57,068 nucleotides of DNA, taken from a virus. The notes beneath the pieces are model-generated. The model was not told the origin of the DNA. It searched no databases and worked only from the letters and a program-made list of their open reading frames with translations. The position numbers and the translations under genes were made by a program. The DNA lies in the IMG/VR virus record IMGVR_UViG_3300046536_000466, positions 1-57,068 of that record; one strand, 5' to 3'. Below are positions 14,069 to 22,003 of the stretch, piece by piece; within the stretch, counting starts at the first letter, position 1; each line of letters opens with the position of its first letter.

Positions 14069-14280
14069 AGGGTCCCCTCGGTGTCGTAGTAGTCGGCGAC
14101 CGCGGCGCCGTACTGCTTCATGCGGGCTGCGGCCTCGGCGACGAGCTCCTCGTCTGCGGCGGACAGTTCGGCCGGCTCGCAGATCGGCGGGCTCTGCGCG
14201 ATGGCGATGGCCAGAGCGATCAGTGCGGCCGCGTAGCAGGCGGCGATCACAGCGGCGGAGACGGCGACGACAGTGGTCAT
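14065..14280 (-). CDS. Small membrane protein
   Basis: 71 codons, ATG at 14280. Residues 2-28 are strongly hydrophobic (TTVVAVSAAVIAACYAAALI), followed by an acidic soluble helix. A single membrane anchor or uncleaved signal. Overlaps both neighbours by 4 bases. Function unknown. Confidence 0.68.
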   Translation of the reverse strand: MTTVVAVSAAVIAACYAAALIALAIAIAQSPPICEPAELSAADEELVAEAAARMKQYGAAVADYYDTEGTL

Positions 14281-14537
14281 CGGGCACCGCCGTGGATGTG
14301 ACTGCACGACCGGCAGATCAACTCACCGCGCCACGGCGTCCGGGCATGGATCGTGTTGCGGTCCTCGGCCGGGCAGCGCCTCGTCACCTCGGTCGGACGG
14401 AGCAGCCGCCACGGCGCCCGGTGCCGGCCACGGCTGGGTACGGCGTCGGCAGGCTGCACGAGACGGCGCAGGATCAGAAACGCCAGGCTCAGACAGACGA
14501 TGAGGGCAGTGGCGCCCACAGTCAGCGGATCGATCAC
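14277..14537 (-). CDS. Small membrane protein with Cys pair
   Basis: 86 codons, GTG at 14537 in a GTGA overlap. One membrane segment (residues 4-24, PLTVGATALIVCLSLAFLIL), then a basic region, and a C-terminal LICRSCSHIH that could bind metal. Function unknown. Confidence 0.68.
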   Translation of the reverse strand: MIDPLTVGATALIVCLSLAFLILRRLVQPADAVPSRGRHRAPWRLLRPTEVTRRCPAEDRNTIHARTPWRGELICRSCSHIHGGAR

Positions 14538-14833
14538 GGCCGTGCCCCTTCTGAGCGAACCAACTCGATCCGCAGGTCCACACCCCGCGCCTTGAACGCC
14601 TGCAGCAGAGAAGCCGCCATCGACTGCGCATCCACCCCGGCGCCCGCACGACCAGCGGTCACGATGTGCTCAGCCACCACGTCCTTCAGGTCGGACAGTT
14701 CGCTCGACACCCGCAGCAGCGCGGACGCGGTGGCTCTGGCCTCGGCGGCGAGCGCGTCCCGGTCCTCGACCAGGGCCTCGATGCGCGCGGACTCGGGGAC
14801 GGGGGTGGGGCGGGAACGGCGGAAGAACCTCAT
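14534..14833 (-). CDS. Coiled-coil hypothetical protein
   Basis: 99 codons, ATG at 14833. After a basic start (MRFFRRSRPTPVPE) the whole protein is helical with heptad character (ARIEALVEDRDALAAEARAT, LLRVSSELSDLKDVVAEHIV). Tight overlaps on both sides. Could be a structural or adaptor protein; unknown. Confidence 0.68.
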   Translation of the reverse strand: MRFFRRSRPTPVPESARIEALVEDRDALAAEARATASALLRVSSELSDLKDVVAEHIVTAGRAGAGVDAQSMAASLLQAFKARGVDLRIELVRSEGARP

Positions 14834-15543
14834 GCCGCACCCCCGACCGAGCGCAGCGGCCACGAACCGTCGATGACCGCGTCCGTCTCACCCTTGCCAC
14901 GCAGGTGCGCCTGGAAGTCGGCAGCCCACTCGTCATGCCATCCGGCCTGCGCTTTGTGCAGGTCGTCGAGGCTCATCTCCGCGAGCTGCGGGAAGACGCA
15001 CCCCAACCGCCAGGCCACCCGGCACGTCGCGATGGCGTCCGCGTCAGCGGTGTGCGCGCCGTCCAACGTCACCTTGTAGTGCCGGCACAGGTCGGTCAGC
15101 GTCCGCTTCCCACGCCGGTACATGTCCAGGCGCTTGTCGATCGTGCGGGGGTCCACCACGCGCAGCTCGTCGCCGACGACGTCCGACAGCGGCTGCACCC
15201 CGTACCTGCGGGCCTCGCGGTCGAGGAGCGTCAGATCGAAGGGGGCGTTCATGATGACCAGCGGCGTCCCCGCGAGGACGATCTGAGTCAGGCCGGCCAC
15301 CAACTCGGCGATTCCCTCCGCGGCGTCCTGGCCTTCGGCCTTCGCCTTCTCCGTGGTCACGCCGTGGATGTCGCTGGCCTGCGTCGGGATGTCGACGTTC
15401 GGGTTGAGCAGCCAATTCGCCGCGAGCGGCGGCTGCTTCCCGCCGACCTCGACGATGCAGGCGGTGACGATGCGATCCGACTCGACGTCGACGCCCGTGG
15501 TTTCCGTATCAAATCCGGCCAGTCGGCCAAGGTGCCAACTCAC
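14830..15543 (-). CDS. DEDDh-type 3'-5' exonuclease (DnaQ-like)
   Basis: 237 codons, GTG at 15543 with GGAG 8 bases before. Motif I FDTETTG gives Asp12 and Glu14; motif II MNAPFD gives Asp103; motif III HTADADA gives His164 and Asp169. These are the metal-binding residues of the proofreading exonuclease family. No polymerase domain. It likely trims DNA 3' ends in phage recombination or repair with the RecE/RecT pair. Preceded by a terminator-like hairpin. Confidence 0.88.
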   Translation of the reverse strand: MSWHLGRLAGFDTETTGVDVESDRIVTACIVEVGGKQPPLAANWLLNPNVDIPTQASDIHGVTTEKAKAEGQDAAEGIAELVAGLTQIVLAGTPLVIMNAPFDLTLLDREARRYGVQPLSDVVGDELRVVDPRTIDKRLDMYRRGKRTLTDLCRHYKVTLDGAHTADADAIATCRVAWRLGCVFPQLAEMSLDDLHKAQAGWHDEWAADFQAHLRGKGETDAVIDGSWPLRSVGGAA

Positions 15544-15580
15544 GATGGTTCTCCGTCCAGTGATGTGGTGTGCTGGGACC

Positions 15581-15609
15581 GGCCGCCCCCGATACCCGCG
15601 GGGGCGGCC
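15581..15609. terminator. Hairpin between exonuclease and upstream gene
   Basis: GGCCGCCCCC pairs with GGGGGCGGCC around 9 bases. It lies between the stop at 15623 and the exonuclease GTG at 15543, and may attenuate the early transcript. Confidence 0.7.
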
Positions 15610-15622
15610 ACCTGCGTGCGGG

Positions 15623-16225
15623 TTAGAACGGCGGGTCGTTGCTGTAGCCGGGCGGGGTGTCGTAGCTGAACGGCATGTCCGGCCGCAGGTCTTCGGCTCG
15701 GCGTTCGACGTGGCCAGCGAGGTCGAGGCCGACTCGGCGGAGTTCGTCGATGACGCTGCGGGCCCACTTGCGGACGGCGTCGTTCTCGCCGTCGACGAGC
15801 GCTTCCGCGACATGTCCGGCGATGACCGGGATCGCGGCGGCCAGCGTGTCGGCGGGCGTGACGTGCCCGGCCCGGTTGAGGTTCCGCAGGGCGGTCTCGA
15901 CCGGCGGCGAGTACGACTTGCCGGGGATGCGCGGCTTGAACTCGGCGGCGTGCCGGGCTGCCCATGGGTCGTCGTCCACGATCTCGGCAGGCACGACCCA
16001 GTCCACGACATCGCGCCACTCGTTGATGTGGGGCCCGTCGCCGACGTACCGGTCGGTGAGCTGGGCAGCCGCCGCGGCGGCCTGCGCTGCGGCGAAGTGT
16101 GCCTGCGCCGACATCAGGTGGTGGAGTGAGGCGCCCGGGTCGACAGGCATGCCGCCCGGCTTGTCGAGGAACGATGCGCTGCTGAGGTGCCGCTCGCCCT
16201 CGCGGTAGTGCTGCGGCCCGTTCAC
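15623..16225 (-). CDS. Hypothetical early protein beside RecT
   Basis: 200 codons, GTG at 16225, overlapping the RecT-like stop by 4 bases. The N terminus (HYREGERHLSSASFLDKPGG, then an Ala-rich helix AQAHFAAAQAAAAAAQLTDR) is typical of Streptomyces phage/AICE proteins of unknown function; the second half is helical and acidic. Translationally coupled to recT. Confidence 0.7.
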   Translation of the reverse strand: MNGPQHYREGERHLSSASFLDKPGGMPVDPGASLHHLMSAQAHFAAAQAAAAAAQLTDRYVGDGPHINEWRDVVDWVVPAEIVDDDPWAARHAAEFKPRIPGKSYSPPVETALRNLNRAGHVTPADTLAAAIPVIAGHVAEALVDGENDAVRKWARSVIDELRRVGLDLAGHVERRAEDLRPDMPFSYDTPPGYSNDPPF

Positions 16226-17040
16226 GCGTCACCGCCCGGCTGCGTCGCCTCGGGCCAGTCGGTGGACCCGTTGGCCGCGGCGTGGTCCCACACCCCGTCC
16301 TCGGGCTCGTCGGCACGGGCCACGCTGTACTCAGCCTCAACAGATGGCGAGGTCTGCTCCTCGGCAGCCAGAGGCCGCTGCACCCCGGCCGGCGTCGGCG
16401 GATTGGTGATCGCGGCCACCGACAGCGGCGCCCTCGCAGGGAGGACCTGACCGGTCGTGAAGCCCTCGTACTCCTCGGAGGCGTAAGGCATTCCGTGCAG
16501 AGCGTCCGACGCGATCAGGCGGCAGACGTCGCCCGTCGCGCGGGCGACGAGCATGCCCTTCGGGTTCTTCTTCCACTGGTCCTTACCGAGGAGCCCCATC
16601 ATCCGGGCGCGGTCGGTAGTCCACTCGACTTCCTGCCACGCCTCCGATCCGGCACGGCGGCCCCGCATCACACAGCGGGTGTCCGTCGACTCGACGAGCT
16701 CGATGTCGTGACCCTGCGTCTGGATTACGGCACGCATGGCGTGCGCCCTCAGGGCCGGGGTGCCCTGGATGATGTCGATGCTCTTCAGCGTGGCCATCGG
16801 CTTCAGCCCGAGCTCGGAGCCGGCGAGGATCGCGGCGGCGATGTCGCCGGGCTTGCCGCGCAGGGACTGCGGGACGAACGAAGTCGCGGCGAGCTTCTGT
16901 GCCATGTCGTAGGCGAGGTTGGCCTCTTGCGCCCAGGCGACGAGGGTGGTGGTTCCGGCGGTCGGCTGGACCTCCGGGAGGGCGGGGGCTTGGGTGGCGA
17001 CGACCTGCTGCTCGTCGCGGGGGGCGATCTCGGTGCTCAA
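16222..17040 (-). CDS. recT: RecT-family single-strand annealing protein
   Basis: 272 codons from a TTG at 17040. The TTG overlaps the upstream TGA (TTGA) and GAGGAG stands before it. The core (LAYDMAQKLAATSFVPQSLR, GKPGDIAAAILAGSELGLKP, TDRARMMGLLGKDQWKKNPK, MLVARATGDVCRLIASDALH) fits RecT-type proteins of actinophages. RecT binds and anneals single strands made by a partner exonuclease, which is the next gene upstream. The C-terminal 70 residues are a disordered acidic tail. Confidence 0.87.
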   Translation of the reverse strand: MSTEIAPRDEQQVVATQAPALPEVQPTAGTTTLVAWAQEANLAYDMAQKLAATSFVPQSLRGKPGDIAAAILAGSELGLKPMATLKSIDIIQGTPALRAHAMRAVIQTQGHDIELVESTDTRCVMRGRRAGSEAWQEVEWTTDRARMMGLLGKDQWKKNPKGMLVARATGDVCRLIASDALHGMPYASEEYEGFTTGQVLPARAPLSVAAITNPPTPAGVQRPLAAEEQTSPSVEAEYSVARADEPEDGVWDHAAANGSTDWPEATQPGGDA

Positions 17041-17924
17041 CTCAGGTACTCCTCGGCTTGGCGGAGGGTGTCCCAGCTCGGCATTCCGATCTGGGGGATT
17101 TCGGTGACGGGCCCGGTCCAGTCGGGCCAGATGCCGGTGCGCTCGCACTCGGCGTAGATGCGCAGGGCGCGTTCGTTGCGGGCGCGGCCGATGTCCTGGT
17201 CCTGGTCGGCGAGTTCACGAACCGTGATCAGGTATGGGGCCTTCTTCGAGATGAAGACGAAGACGAACCGGGCCCCCTCCGGGGCGAGCCCTGCGGCGGC
17301 GACGCCGTCGAGGTAGAGGGCGCCCTGCTGGTGGTAGCTGTAGGAGGCGATGGCCTTGCTGCACGCCGTCGGGTTCGCGTCCGTTGTGGTCTTCAGGTCG
17401 ACGACGACCGTGATCTCGGGCCGGACGATCAGCCAGTCCGGGCGGACCCGGACGCGGGCCCCGGTCGTCGGGTCGGTCCAGTAGATCGACCGCTCCGCGA
17501 CGCCGTTGCCCGGTGCGAACAGCGGGCCCGCCTCCGGGTGCCGGCGGATGGCCGTAGCCATCGCGTCGACTTGTTCCTTCTCCTTCGGCAGGAGCGGCAC
17601 CTTGCCTGCCTCGTAGGCGGCGAGTTTGTCGGCGCGGGCGGCGACGGTCTTGTAGTCGGTGGCTTTGATCTCGACGATGTCGGCGCCTTCGCCGAGGACT
17701 GCGGCGTGGACGGCGTTGCCGAGGTCGAACTCCCGCTTTGACGGCTGCGGGTGGTGGCGGTCGTACTGGAACTGGGCGGGGCAGCCGGGGTCGAGGAGGG
17801 CGCGGAGCCCGGTCGAGGAGACCGACGTCGTGTCGGCGTGGTACTCCTCGGCGGTGAGGTCGTCCCGGATGGCCGGGCCGGCGGCCGGGACCGTAATGGT
17901 CCCGGCCGTCACGGTGTGGGTCAC
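17037..17924 (-). CDS. RecE-like 5'-3' exonuclease (PD-(D/E)XK)
   Basis: 295 codons, GTG at 17924. Contains AEEYHADTTSVSSTGLRALL and KREFDLGNAVHAAVLGEG, the start of exonuclease VIII/DUF3799-like nucleases. RVRPDWLIVRP is followed by VVVDLKTT: the Asp and the D-x-K of the PD-(D/E)XK active site; YSYHQQGALYLDGV follows, as in the family. It should resect duplex DNA to give the single strands used by RecT, its overlapping downstream neighbour. Confidence 0.86.
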   Translation of the reverse strand: MTHTVTAGTITVPAAGPAIRDDLTAEEYHADTTSVSSTGLRALLDPGCPAQFQYDRHHPQPSKREFDLGNAVHAAVLGEGADIVEIKATDYKTVAARADKLAAYEAGKVPLLPKEKEQVDAMATAIRRHPEAGPLFAPGNGVAERSIYWTDPTTGARVRVRPDWLIVRPEITVVVDLKTTTDANPTACSKAIASYSYHQQGALYLDGVAAAGLAPEGARFVFVFISKKAPYLITVRELADQDQDIGRARNERALRIYAECERTGIWPDWTGPVTEIPQIGMPSWDTLRQAEEYLS

Positions 17925-18199
17925 GGGCGAACCCCCTGAACCGGCGTCGTGAAGCGGACCTGAAGCCGGATGGCGTCGTCGGTCATCTCCATCCGCGTCT
18001 CGAACCCCTCCGCAGGCATGTACGGGGTGCCATAGGCGGCGTCACCGATCGGGTAGCCGGTGCGGATCCTGCGGGCTACGTCGCGGGCGGTGATGCTGGA
18101 CCGGTAGTCGTTGACGGTGACCCAGGTACCGGGCTCGGTACGGGCCTGCCATGCGGACTTGGCGTGGTTGGCGCGGGGCCGACGCGCGAGGCGACTCAT
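17921..18199 (-). CDS. Hypothetical protein before RecE-like gene
   Basis: 92 codons, ATG at 18199. Basic N terminus (MSRLARRPRANHAKSAWQAR), then VNDYRSSITARDVARRIRTG and a beta-rich end. The total is small and basic, so nucleic-acid contact is possible. Overlaps both neighbours by 4 bases. Confidence 0.66.
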   Translation of the reverse strand: MSRLARRPRANHAKSAWQARTEPGTWVTVNDYRSSITARDVARRIRTGYPIGDAAYGTPYMPAEGFETRMEMTDDAIRLQVRFTTPVQGVRP

Positions 18200-18426
18200 G
18201 CGGTCCGCCTGTCCTGCTGCACCGGCAGCGGGTGCGCCGCGAAGTGCTTGCGGCTCTTCGCGCGGGACGGGTGCCGCATCAGGGCCTTCAGCCGCGCGGG
18301 CCGGTAGCCGTCCTCCAGTGCAACCTCGTCCGCGATGTCCAGCTCCACGGCTTGGTCGTAGCGGGCGCAGGAGGGGAGGTGGTCGCTGTCGTCGACCGCG
18401 GCGCAGTCGCAGTTCGGCATCTGCAT
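18196..18426 (-). CDS. Small Cys-containing hypothetical protein
   Basis: 76 codons, ATG at 18426. MQMPNCDCAAVDDSDHLPSC carries three Cys and a His at the N terminus, possibly a small metal site. The rest is helical and ends basic. The start shares its last base with the upstream stop. Function unknown. Confidence 0.66.
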   Translation of the reverse strand: MQMPNCDCAAVDDSDHLPSCARYDQAVELDIADEVALEDGYRPARLKALMRHPSRAKSRKHFAAHPLPVQQDRRTA

Positions 18427-18563
18427 CAGAGGTCGCCCCCGTAGTCGTTGTGGTCGTCGCCCGCGTTCCGGCAGCGGGTCGAGCAGTACGTCGTCCCCCG
18501 GGGGACCGGGGTGGGGCACTCGGCACACGGCCGGGACACCGGCTGGTTGGTGGGGTCAGGCAC
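18426..18563 (-). CDS. Very small zinc-ribbon protein
   Basis: 45 codons, GTG at 18563, TGA at 18426. VPDPTNQPVSRPCAECPTPV is followed by RGTTYCSTRCRNAGDDHNDY: two CxxC/CxxxC pairs in the order of a treble-clef zinc ribbon. Too short for most ORF finders, but the packing with both neighbours (8-base and 1-base overlaps) supports it. Confidence 0.68.
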   Translation of the reverse strand: MPDPTNQPVSRPCAECPTPVPRGTTYCSTRCRNAGDDHNDYGGDL

Positions 18564-18810
18564 GGGATGCCTCCGGTTGCACGGTGAGGATGAGGAGGAG
18601 GGCGGCCGCGGTGAGCGCGGCGTCCCGCATGGCGTGGCGGGCGCGGACGATCTCGACGAGCAACCGGTCCCGGACGGCGGCGAGCAGCGGCCGCGGGTCG
18701 AAGTCGGTGAGCTCGGCGTCGTGGAGGAGGTAGAGCAGCGAGGCGCAGGACGCCCACGCGCCCACTCCCAGCGATACGGCGGCCGCCCACTCGGCGGGGG
18801 TGTGGGTCAT
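18556..18810 (-). CDS. Small two-pass membrane protein
   Basis: 84 codons, ATG at 18810 (a GTG one codon earlier is possible). Hydrophobic segments at about residues 8-28 (WAAAVSLGVGAWASCASLLY) and 62-78 (DAALTAAALLLILTV) flank a charged helix. Function unknown. Confidence 0.66.
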   Translation of the reverse strand: MTHTPAEWAAAVSLGVGAWASCASLLYLLHDAELTDFDPRPLLAAVRDRLLVEIVRARHAMRDAALTAAALLLILTVQPEASRA

Positions 18811-18977
18811 CACGCACCACCCGTCCGGGCCGCGCGGCGGGCCAGCATCCGGGCCTTCACCTGCGCCTGCGACGGGGCGACCCACTTGTGCCAGCCGTCC
18901 TTCCAGCGCTGCATGTGCCCGCGCTCCGGGACACCGCACCGGCCACAACCCTGCGGCTGGGTAAGGGACTCGGTCAT
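18810..18977 (-). CDS. Small zinc-ribbon-like protein
   Basis: 55 codons, ATG at 18977. CGRCGVPERGHMQRWKDGWH, then a basic helix (QAQVKARMLARRAAR). CxxC plus two His gives a plausible zinc site. I have seen this pattern often in small Streptomyces mobile-element proteins; function unknown. Confidence 0.68.
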   Translation of the reverse strand: MTESLTQPQGCGRCGVPERGHMQRWKDGWHKWVAPSQAQVKARMLARRAARTGGA

Positions 18978-19888
18978 CGGGCACCGTCCAGCGGGGGCAG
19001 GTCGTGCGGGATACGGTCCGTCCGGTGCAGCGGCGACTCGTGCGGGTCCTCCAGCCCGAGCCGCTTCCAATGCGTCGCCTCGGCGCGCTCCACCGTCAAC
19101 TCGTCCAGCCGGGCGCGGCCCTTCAGCGGCGGCTCCTCACGCAACGCCAGCACCGGAGCGACCAACCGCGTGATCCCGTCCAACGGAGCAGCCAGCGGAA
19201 TCGCGAAGATGGTGCGCAACTCCGGCTGAGAGACCGAGTCCTCGCTGACCAACCGGTCCTGCCGCCACGTCTGACCGGCACGCAGACGCTCAGCCAGAGC
19301 CGCACGCTGCCCCTCCACCACGGCAAGCCGGGCCCGAAGCGCGGCGTTCGTCGACTCCAACTCAGCGAGCCGGTCCCGCTGCACCCGCAGCGCCTCAGCC
19401 GCCTCCGACACCGACTCGTTCGTCGAGTGCCGCTCCTCACGCAACACCGCGACCTCAGCCCGCAGACCCTCCAGCTCTCCCCGGTCCTTGAGCAGCGCGT
19501 CACGCCAACGCTTCCGGCTCTCCTCGGTGAGCTCCCGGAGCGCACGCGCCTCCCGCCGCCCCCGCTGCGCCGAAGCGAGCGCCAGCCGCAGCCGTGCGGT
19601 GTCGAGCTGCTCCTCGTAGAGGGACAGGCTCACGCCCGTCAGCTCGTCCTCGACCTGGCCGAGCGTGCGCGGCTCCACACCGACCGGCATCGGCAGCGCG
19701 AACGCCACCGACGCCAACCCGTGCTCCGCCAACTCCGCCATCGTCGACAGCACCACGTCCGGAGCCCCCGACACCGTGCCGGCCAGCGCGTACAGGCCCT
19801 TCCCGCCACACGTCACCGCGTGCCGCATCCAGCAACTGCCGTCCTGCGTGTTCACGACCAGCGGGTCGTGCGACTCCGGGGCGCTCAC
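18974..19888 (-). CDS. Large coiled-coil protein
   Basis: 304 codons, GTG at 19888. Residues 85-215 are almost unbroken helix with heptads (RLRLALASAQRGRREARALR, ALRVQRDRLAELESTNAALR). No enzyme motif. The middle resembles coiled-coil scaffolding or DNA-handling proteins; the position among recombination genes suggests an accessory role, but nothing proves it. Confidence 0.72.
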   Translation of the reverse strand: MSAPESHDPLVVNTQDGSCWMRHAVTCGGKGLYALAGTVSGAPDVVLSTMAELAEHGLASVAFALPMPVGVEPRTLGQVEDELTGVSLSLYEEQLDTARLRLALASAQRGRREARALRELTEESRKRWRDALLKDRGELEGLRAEVAVLREERHSTNESVSEAAEALRVQRDRLAELESTNAALRARLAVVEGQRAALAERLRAGQTWRQDRLVSEDSVSQPELRTIFAIPLAAPLDGITRLVAPVLALREEPPLKGRARLDELTVERAEATHWKRLGLEDPHESPLHRTDRIPHDLPPLDGAR

Positions 19889-20307
19889 GCGGGCACCTCG
19901 TTCGCGGCCATCTCCAGCACCGAGACAACCGACTCGACGGTTCGACCCTCCAGGTCACCCCACCCGTCGACATGCGCCTCCAGGTCGAAGATCCCGCCGA
20001 ACAGCGGACCCTCCCCGTCAACCTCAAGCCGCAGTGCCAGCACCGCGATCGCGTTGTCCGCGAGCAGCGACGTCAGGTGCGGGTCCCCGGTCGTCGCGCA
20101 CTTCAGCGCCGCCACGATCGACATCGGCCGCAGGAAGTGCGGCACGCACATCTCCCGGTCGAACGCGTCGGGAACGAAGTCGCCCTGGTAGTGGCCGTTC
20201 GCGTCGAGAATGCGGGCCGCCGCGCGGAACACCGCGGGGACGGTGGCCGGCCGCGCGACCGGCGCCTCGTGAAGGGGTTGAACTCTGGTCTGGGATGATG
20301 CGTTCAA
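19885..20307 (-). CDS. DUF6197-like hypothetical protein
   Basis: 140 codons if started at the TTG at 20307, which has GAGG 8 bases before it; no ATG is available in a good position. Contains VFRAAARILDANGHYQGDFV and MSIVAALKCATTGDP, the pattern I associate with DUF6197, a family of unknown function common in Streptomyces. The start is uncertain; a later GTG would shorten it by few residues. Confidence 0.65.
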   Translation of the reverse strand: MNASSQTRVQPLHEAPVARPATVPAVFRAAARILDANGHYQGDFVPDAFDREMCVPHFLRPMSIVAALKCATTGDPHLTSLLADNAIAVLALRLEVDGEGPLFGGIFDLEAHVDGWGDLEGRTVESVVSVLEMAANEVPA

Positions 20308-20402
20308 GGCGAACGCCTCGCTTTCTGGAATGAGTGGGGCTGTCGCCGAGTCGGGGGTCGTCGGGTCGCAACCGGCGGCCCTTCGGCGCGTACTGGGGTG
20401 GG

Positions 20403-20711
20403 TCAGGAACCGGCGAGCGCCGGCTTGCGTGCGGACGGGCGGCGACGCTGACGAGCGACCGTGCGGCCCTGGCGCGGGTCCCCTGCGCTGCGGATCGCGT
20501 GGATCGCGGCGCGCTGCTCCCGGTCGGTGACGATCTTTCCGCCGCGGCCGTGGCCGTTGCGTCCGCACAAGTTCGGGTAGTCCCGCAGGAGTTGGCGCAG
20601 CCAGGCCATTCCGCAGCGCAGGACGAACGCCGTCTCCTGGACGGTCATGAACTCCTGGTTGGGGTCAGCCGGAGGCTGCGGCTGGTGGTACTTGCTCTTG
20701 TCCGTGGGCAC
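20403..20711 (-). CDS. Excisionase-like HTH protein
   Basis: 102 codons, ATG at 20711. Residues 20-55 (EFMTVQETAFVLRCGMAWLR, QLLRDYPNLCGRNGHGRGGK) have the MerR/Xis-type HTH opening seen in excisionases, with a following recognition wing (GGKIVTDREQ). Basic C terminus. It lies next to the repressor-type HTH gene and 1.3 kb from the integrase, so an Xis or transcriptional role is plausible. Confidence 0.65.
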   Translation of the reverse strand: MPTDKSKYHQPQPPADPNQEFMTVQETAFVLRCGMAWLRQLLRDYPNLCGRNGHGRGGKIVTDREQRAAIHAIRSAGDPRQGRTVARQRRRPSARKPALAGS

Positions 20712-20714
20712 GGA

Positions 20715-20978
20715 TCAGTCCCTTTCGTGGCGTGGGGGTGGGTCCTCGGTGGGGCGAGGAGGGGTTCGCCGGAGGCGCTCGTCAGTCGCTTTGAGGGCGG
20801 TGCGGAGCGCGATGTACAGCTCGGGCGACGGATGCCGGCGGGTGCCGTTTTCGAGGTGGCAGATGTAGCGGCGGCTGGTTCCCACCTGTCTGGCCAACTC
20901 CTTGCGGCTCATGCCCGCTTGCATGCGCTCCTCGCGGATCGCGTCCCCGTCGACCTCGAAGGTCGTCGGTTGGTGCAT
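20715..20978 (-). CDS. XRE-family repressor/Cro-type protein
   Basis: 87 codons, ATG at 20978. Residues 12-60 are a clean XRE HTH (IREERMQAGMSRKELARQVG, SRRYICHLENGTRRHPSPEL). It is the first gene of the long leftward early operon and diverges from another XRE-type gene at 21154 with repeated TAGTTG-N3-CTGGTTG operators between them. This is the normal position for a Cro-like early repressor. Little leader is seen, so the transcript may be leaderless. Confidence 0.82.
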   Translation of the reverse strand: MHQPTTFEVDGDAIREERMQAGMSRKELARQVGTSRRYICHLENGTRRHPSPELYIALRTALKATDERLRRTPPRPTEDPPPRHERD

Positions 20979-21153
20979 GAGTAGAAACTAACCCTAGTTG
21001 ACTCTGGTTGTCTACCCTTTGATGGTTGCAAGTGACCCGAGTTAACCCGGTCGCCGCATCGATGCTGGTTGGAGATGGTTCGGCTGTCGCGAAATCCGGC
21101 CGTTTACCTAGTTGGAACTGGTTGGAACTGGCCTGTGCTGCCAAGATGTCGAC
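20979..21153. promoter_or_regulatory. Divergent lysogeny-switch region with paired operators
   Basis: TAGTTGACTCTGGTTG begins at 20995, and TAGTTGGAACTGGTTG at 21109; both fit TAGTTG-N3-CTGGTTG. A weaker CTGGTTGGAGATGGTT lies at 21064, and a further GTTGGAACTGG repeats at 21121. Half-sites are about 10 bases apart, as for a dimer bound on one face of the DNA. Both genes starting here encode XRE-type proteins. Confidence 0.7.
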
Positions 21154-21567
21154 ATGGCAACCCGCGATCTAGGCCGCCTCGCGACCCGCGTGAAGGCGCA
21201 CCGGCATGAGCAGTACCCGTCGCGTGACGCGGCGGCGGCAGCAGCCGGTGTCACCCGCAACACGTGGAAGCGCGTCGAGGAAGGGCTGGAGGTTCGCGAG
21301 CTCACCTACGCCAAGGTCGACAAGGCGCTCGGCTGGGTCACCGGAAGCTGCATCCTGATCGCCGACGGCGGCGAACCGTTTCTCGCCACAGAGTTCCCCC
21401 CGCACCAGCCGGCCGCCCCGGAGCTCACGGAGGAAGAGGCGCGCAAGGCTGCCTACGAGGCAGCCCGCGGGGCGATGCCCAAGGTGCCGATCGGGGAGGT
21501 CGACGACTTCGTCGACCGGTTCGTCAAGGCGCTGCGACAGACGGGTCAGATCAGCGACGGCGGCTGA
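21154..21567 (+). CDS. XRE-like transcriptional regulator, CI-type repressor candidate
   Basis: 137 codons, ATG at 21154. Residues 1-45 (LGRLATRVKAHRHEQYPSRD, AAAAAAGVTRNTWKRVEEGL) form an HTH; the remainder has acidic stretches (ELTEEEARKAAYEAARGAMP) and no protease or other enzyme motif. It is transcribed with the small gene at 21721 and the integrase, away from the early operon, the usual layout of a lysogeny module. An in-frame GTG/ATG upstream exists but would overlap the operator. Repressor function is inferred from position. Confidence 0.78.
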   Translation: MATRDLGRLATRVKAHRHEQYPSRDAAAAAAGVTRNTWKRVEEGLEVRELTYAKVDKALGWVTGSCILIADGGEPFLATEFPPHQPAAPELTEEEARKAAYEAARGAMPKVPIGEVDDFVDRFVKALRQTGQISDGG

Positions 21568-21720
21568 CCAGAGGCGATCGGCGTACAACCTTTTCGCCGT
21601 TATTGGATCGTGACCATCCGGCTCTAATGAAACTTGAACAACGCTCTGTTGCACACCGGTCACTCGTGTAAGTCTGGCGGTCCACCCGGGGAGGTCCCAC
21701 AGGCGACAAAAGGGGGACCG

Positions 21721-21924
21721 GTGAGTTTTGCCATCAACCTAGATCTTGGGCCGCAGTCCACGTTCCTTGGATACCCGACCCACGTCGACGGCGAGACAGT
21801 ATGCGTCCTGACCCCCAGGGCCACCGAAGACCGCGCGATTCAGGAGCGCGTGAGGCGGTTCATGAAAGGCCAGGGCCAGGATTGCAAAGCCTGCCGCGGC
21901 TGCCCCGTCGGCACGACAGACTGA
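21721..21924 (+). CDS. Small Cys-rich protein upstream of integrase
   Basis: 67 codons, GTG at 21721 with AAAAGGGGGACC before it. VSFAINLDLGPQSTFLGYPT at the N terminus, CKACRGC near the C terminus, a likely metal site. It lies 79 bases before the integrase, on the same strand. Could be a recombination directionality or accessory protein; sequence does not decide. Confidence 0.68.
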   Translation: MSFAINLDLGPQSTFLGYPTHVDGETVCVLTPRATEDRAIQERVRRFMKGQGQDCKACRGCPVGTTD

Positions 21925-22003
21925 GCAATCCACACGCGGAGGCCCGGCGGTAGGGGTGCCTGCCGGCCCATCCGCAGTCCAACTCACAACCCCGGGGGGG
22001 CGC

